DNA of 64,000 nt from Lachnospiraceae bacterium (GTDB taxonomy: Bacteria > Bacillota > Clostridia > Lachnospirales > Lachnospiraceae), in NCBI GenBank assembly GCA_014804245.1, contig JAAVAE010000005.1, forward strand, positions 1 to 64,000. The letters are read 5' to 3'. Position 1 is the first letter of the stretch. Each line of letters starts with the position of its first letter. The notes beneath the pieces were generated by a model. It ran no database searches. It was not told where the DNA came from and saw nothing but the letters and a program-made list of their open reading frames with translations. This document shows, piece by piece, positions 60,314 to 64,000 of the stretch. Both the position numbers and the translations under genes were made by a program.

Positions 60314-63300
60314 ATGGCAATGACGTTTACGTCTGAACAGCAAAAGGTAATCGATTTAAGGGATAGAAATATTCTTGTTTCAGCGGCAGCCGGATCAGGA
60401 AAAACAGCTGTTTTGGTTGAGCGTATTATTGGTATGATTACAGACAGGGACCATCCGGTGGATGTGGACCGTCTTCTGGTGGTGACCTTTACCAATGCGG
60501 CGGCGGCAGAGATGCGGGAGAGGATATCTTTGGCAATTGACAGGAAACTGGAGGAAGAGCCGGAGAATATTCACCTGCAAAAACAGGCGTCCCTTCTTCA
60601 CAATGCGCAGATTACCACAATAGACAGCTTTTGCCTCTTTATTATAAGGAACAATTTCAATGATATTGGTCTTGATCCGGGCTTTAGGGTTGCTGATGAA
60701 GGGGAACTGCGGCTTTTAAAACAGGATGTGATGACAGCGCTTTTAGAGGAGAAATATCAGGAGAAAGAGCGGGCATTTACGGATTGTGTGGAATACTTTA
60801 CAGGGGGAAGCAATGACAGGCTTTTGGAGGAATATATAGGGAAATTGTACGAGTTTTCTATGAGCTATCCCTGGCCGGAGGATTGGATCAGTGAATGCAT
60901 GGAAGATTATAAAATATCAGACGTTACTGAATTGGAAGATGCAAAGTGGTGCAAGTATCTGGTCACTTATATTCAAACAATTGTCAGTGAATGTGTGAAT
61001 CATATGGACACGGCAATCCATATTGCAGAGAGACCGGACGGACCTTATATGTATGGAGAGATGCTGGAGGAAGAGAGAGAAATGCTTTCACGTCTTTCGT
61101 CTCTTACGAGCCTTCAGGCATACTATGAAGCTTTCGAGACTGTTTCTTTCGGCAGGCTTTCAACGAAAAAGGATCCTGCTGTCAATCCGGTGTGCAGGGA
61201 AAAGGTAAAAGAACTGAGAGGGGAGATCAAAAAGCAGTTAGAGAATGTGAAGACCTCTTTCTTATCGCTGTCCCCAATGCAGGTGACGGAAAGGATGAAA
61301 AAGGCAGCGCCTAATGTGGAGGAACTTCTTTTGCTGGTGCTTTCTTACAAGGAAAAGCTGGATGAGAGAAAACGTCGTGACAATATTATTGATTTTCATG
61401 ATATGGAGCATTTTGCGCTGAACATTTTGTTGAAAAAGGAGGAGGATGGAAGGCTGCTTCCCGCTCCGGCTGCGTTAGAGTACCGACAATTCTTTGAAGA
61501 AATACTGATTGACGAGTATCAGGACAGTAATCTGGTACAGGAACTTTTACTAAAGAGTATTTCGGGAGAGGAAGAGGGAAGGTTCAATCGGTTTATGGTC
61601 GGAGATGTAAAACAGAGCATCTATCGCTTCCGTTTGGCACGTCCCGAACTTTTTATGGAAAAATACGCCTGTTATTCTAAAGAAGATGGGGAGCGTCAGC
61701 GCATCGATCTCCATAAAAACTTCCGAAGCCGTTCACAGGTGCTTGACAGTGTGAACCGCTTATTTGAACGGATTATGGGCAAAGCACTTGGAGGGGTGGA
61801 GTATGATGAGGAGGCAGCTCTTTATCCGGGGGCTTCTTATGAAGAGGCGGATGCACAATCCTTTGATACAGAGTATTTGATTATTGGTAAAGATCAAGAA
61901 TCGGCTCTTTCGGCAAGGGAACAGGAGGCATCTGTGATTGCAGGAAGAATTCGGGAAATGCACCAGAAGTTTCAGGTAACTGACAAAGAGACCGGGGTGC
62001 TGAGACCTGTCAAATACAGTGATATGGTTATTTTGCTGCGAACAACCGCAGGGTGGGCGGATGAATTTAGAAGTGTATTGGAAAGAGAGGGGATTCCCGC
62101 TTATGTGGCTATGCGTACAGGTTACTTTCAGGCTATAGAAATAAAAGTATTGATGCAGTATCTGAATGTAATTGACAACCCTCTCCAGGATATTCCTCTT
62201 TATGGTACATTGAAATCCTTTTTTGGAGGTTTTACAGAGGAAGAAATCGGGGTGATACGGTCTGCAGATAAGAATATTCCGCTTTATGACTGCCTGACTT
62301 CTTATGAAGGCAGGTTGGAGGAAAAAATACATTCTTTTTTGGAATGCCTTGCTTATTATAGAAGAAAAACGGCTTATACTCCAATTCACAAACTGATACA
62401 GGAAATCCTTGAGGATACGGGATATCTGGATTATGTAACGGCTCGTCCCGGAGGGGAACAGCGCAGAGCCAATGTGGAAATGCTTCTGGTCAGGGCGGCG
62501 TCATTTGAAAACACTAGTTATTATGGATTATTCCACTTCTTGCGCTATGTGGAGCAGCTTGAAAAGTACGAGGTAGACTACGGAGAAGCTGATGTACTGG
62601 ATGAAAATGCAGATGTAGTGCGCATTATGAGTATTCATAAGAGCAAAGGTCTGGAATTCCCGGTTTGTTTCGTGGCAGGTCTTTCTAAAAAGTTTAATAT
62701 GCAGGATATCAGCGGAAGGCTGATTGCGGACGTGGATATGGGGATTGGCGTGGATTACATTGATAGTGATCTGCGGCTTCAAAGCCACACGTTAAAGAAA
62801 AATGTGGTTGCGCTTAAAATGAAGATGGATGCCCTGGGCGAGGAAATGCGGGTACTCTATGTTGCCATGACCAGAGCAAAGGAAAAGTTGATACTGACAG
62901 CTACCGTACCTGACATAGATAAATTTCGGGAAGGAATGGAAAAGGAGAAAGAATTCCGCGCGAAGGGAAGCGAAGAAAGGAAAATCCCTTTTTCTGTCCT
63001 TGCCGGTGCAGGGTGTTATCTTGACTTTGTGGTTCCCTGCCTTGAGGAGGCACAGCTGATTGGTCCGGAAGATTTGTTTTTAAAGGATGTGGAAGAAATT
63101 ATTCGGCAAAGTGACCGAAAGAGACAACTATTCTTGAAAATAGAGTCGGTTAAAAAGGAACATTCAGACAAGATGATTCAGTTGTCAGAGAGACTCTTAA
63201 GGAATTATCCCTACCAGTATTTATCAAATCTTTTTGTAAAAACGACAGTGTCAGAATTAAAGAAAAAGGCGGTTCATGATTTACCAAATCAGTCAATGGA

Positions 63301-63970
63301 CGGATTGGAAGCAGGTTCAAATAATGGGAGGAGTATGGAGCAGGCATTTACAAGGCAGCTGTTTGAGGAACAGGAGGTGGTTCCCTACATACCGTCCTTT
63401 ATCAGCAGTAAAGAAGAGGTTTCCGGAACAGACAGGGGAAGTGCATATCATAAAGCCATGGAATTGCTCGATTTTGAGGCGGTTATGCGGTTTGAAGGCA
63501 GGACGGAAAGAGAAGCAGAAATAAACCGTCAGCTGGATGAATTTGAACGGGAAGAGATGCTTGATGCCAGATGGCGCAAGAGCATTGCAACTTCTAAATT
63601 GGTGCTTTTTTTTGAAAGTACTTTGGCAGCACGTATGGCAAGGGCGGATTCAGAAGGAAAACTGAAAAGAGAGCAGCCTTTTGTAATGGGACTTCCGGCA
63701 AGCAGGCTGGGAGAAGAGTTTCCAGACAGTGAGCAGGTGCTGATACAGGGAATCATTGACGTGTTTTTTGAGGAAGATGGCAAAATTGTGGTGGCGGATT
63801 ACAAAACAGATGCTATTAAAAGGCCAGAGGAACTGGTCTTAAGATATCAGACACAGCTTGATTATTACGAGGAAGCGCTCTCGCGTCTTACCGGCAAAAA
63901 TGTGACGCAGAAAATCATTTATTCATTTGCACTGGGGAAGGAAATCCTTATAACGGATAGCGCCTCTTGA
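60314..63970 (+). CDS. addA: ATP-dependent helicase/nuclease subunit A
   Basis: FTSEQQKVIDLRDRNILVSAAAGSGKTAVLVERI; LIDEYQDSNLVQ; VADYKTDAIKRPEELVLRYQTQLDYYEEAL. Confidence 0.97.
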   Translation: MAMTFTSEQQKVIDLRDRNILVSAAAGSGKTAVLVERIIGMITDRDHPVDVDRLLVVTFTNAAAAEMRERISLAIDRKLEEEPENIHLQKQASLLHNAQITTIDSFCLFIIRNNFNDIGLDPGFRVADEGELRLLKQDVMTALLEEKYQEKERAFTDCVEYFTGGSNDRLLEEYIGKLYEFSMSYPWPEDWISECMEDYKISDVTELEDAKWCKYLVTYIQTIVSECVNHMDTAIHIAERPDGPYMYGEMLEEEREMLSRLSSLTSLQAYYEAFETVSFGRLSTKKDPAVNPVCREKVKELRGEIKKQLENVKTSFLSLSPMQVTERMKKAAPNVEELLLLVLSYKEKLDERKRRDNIIDFHDMEHFALNILLKKEEDGRLLPAPAALEYRQFFEEILIDEYQDSNLVQELLLKSISGEEEGRFNRFMVGDVKQSIYRFRLARPELFMEKYACYSKEDGERQRIDLHKNFRSRSQVLDSVNRLFERIMGKALGGVEYDEEAALYPGASYEEADAQSFDTEYLIIGKDQESALSAREQEASVIAGRIREMHQKFQVTDKETGVLRPVKYSDMVILLRTTAGWADEFRSVLEREGIPAYVAMRTGYFQAIEIKVLMQYLNVIDNPLQDIPLYGTLKSFFGGFTEEEIGVIRSADKNIPLYDCLTSYEGRLEEKIHSFLECLAYYRRKTAYTPIHKLIQEILEDTGYLDYVTARPGGEQRRANVEMLLVRAASFENTSYYGLFHFLRYVEQLEKYEVDYGEADVLDENADVVRIMSIHKSKGLEFPVCFVAGLSKKFNMQDISGRLIADVDMGIGVDYIDSDLRLQSHTLKKNVVALKMKMDALGEEMRVLYVAMTRAKEKLILTATVPDIDKFREGMEKEKEFRAKGSEERKIPFSVLAGAGCYLDFVVPCLEEAQLIGPEDLFLKDVEEIIRQSDRKRQLFLKIESVKKEHSDKMIQLSERLLRNYPYQYLSNLFVKTTVSELKKKAVHDLPNQSMDGLEAGSNNGRSMEQAFTRQLFEEQEVVPYIPSFISSKEEVSGTDRGSAYHKAMELLDFEAVMRFEGRTEREAEINRQLDEFEREEMLDARWRKSIATSKLVLFFESTLAARMARADSEGKLKREQPFVMGLPASRLGEEFPDSEQVLIQGIIDVFFEEDGKIVVADYKTDAIKRPEELVLRYQTQLDYYEEALSRLTGKNVTQKIIYSFALGKEILITDSAS

Positions 63971-64000
63971 CAAATGATGGGAAGAAGTATATTGTTATTT

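Overview
The window is Firmicutes (Lachnospiraceae-like, spore-forming gut Clostridia) chromosome, mostly housekeeping and metabolic genes on the + strand. Recognisable blocks: mtnA; a GH94 (chitobiose/cellobiose phosphorylase-like) + phosphohexomutase + ABC sugar transporter + two-component locus; gatCAB; a secreted serpin; a threonine/aspartate-pathway operon (ACT-hom-apgM-lysC); guaB; a PocR-GGDEF-EAL protein; glnS; a scattered set of spoVA genes (AC, AD, AA, AB, AEb); a GH31 enzyme; an AAA-ATPase/DUF234 protein; and addB-addA. The most striking content is non-coding. I see three families of long structured palindromes (family 1: three 137-bp copies; family 2: two copies; family 3: two copies). 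In each family an apical core is conserved between copies, while the flanking arms differ in sequence between copies but stay almost perfectly self-complementary. Families 2 and 3 occur side by side as a composite unit, present twice in inverted orientation about 8 kb apart, immediately 3' of spoVAD and of spoVAEb. No transposase, reverse transcriptase or Cas gene is in the window, so these look like non-autonomous elements or structured RNAs. I could not run database searches, so whether they match a described family is unknown.
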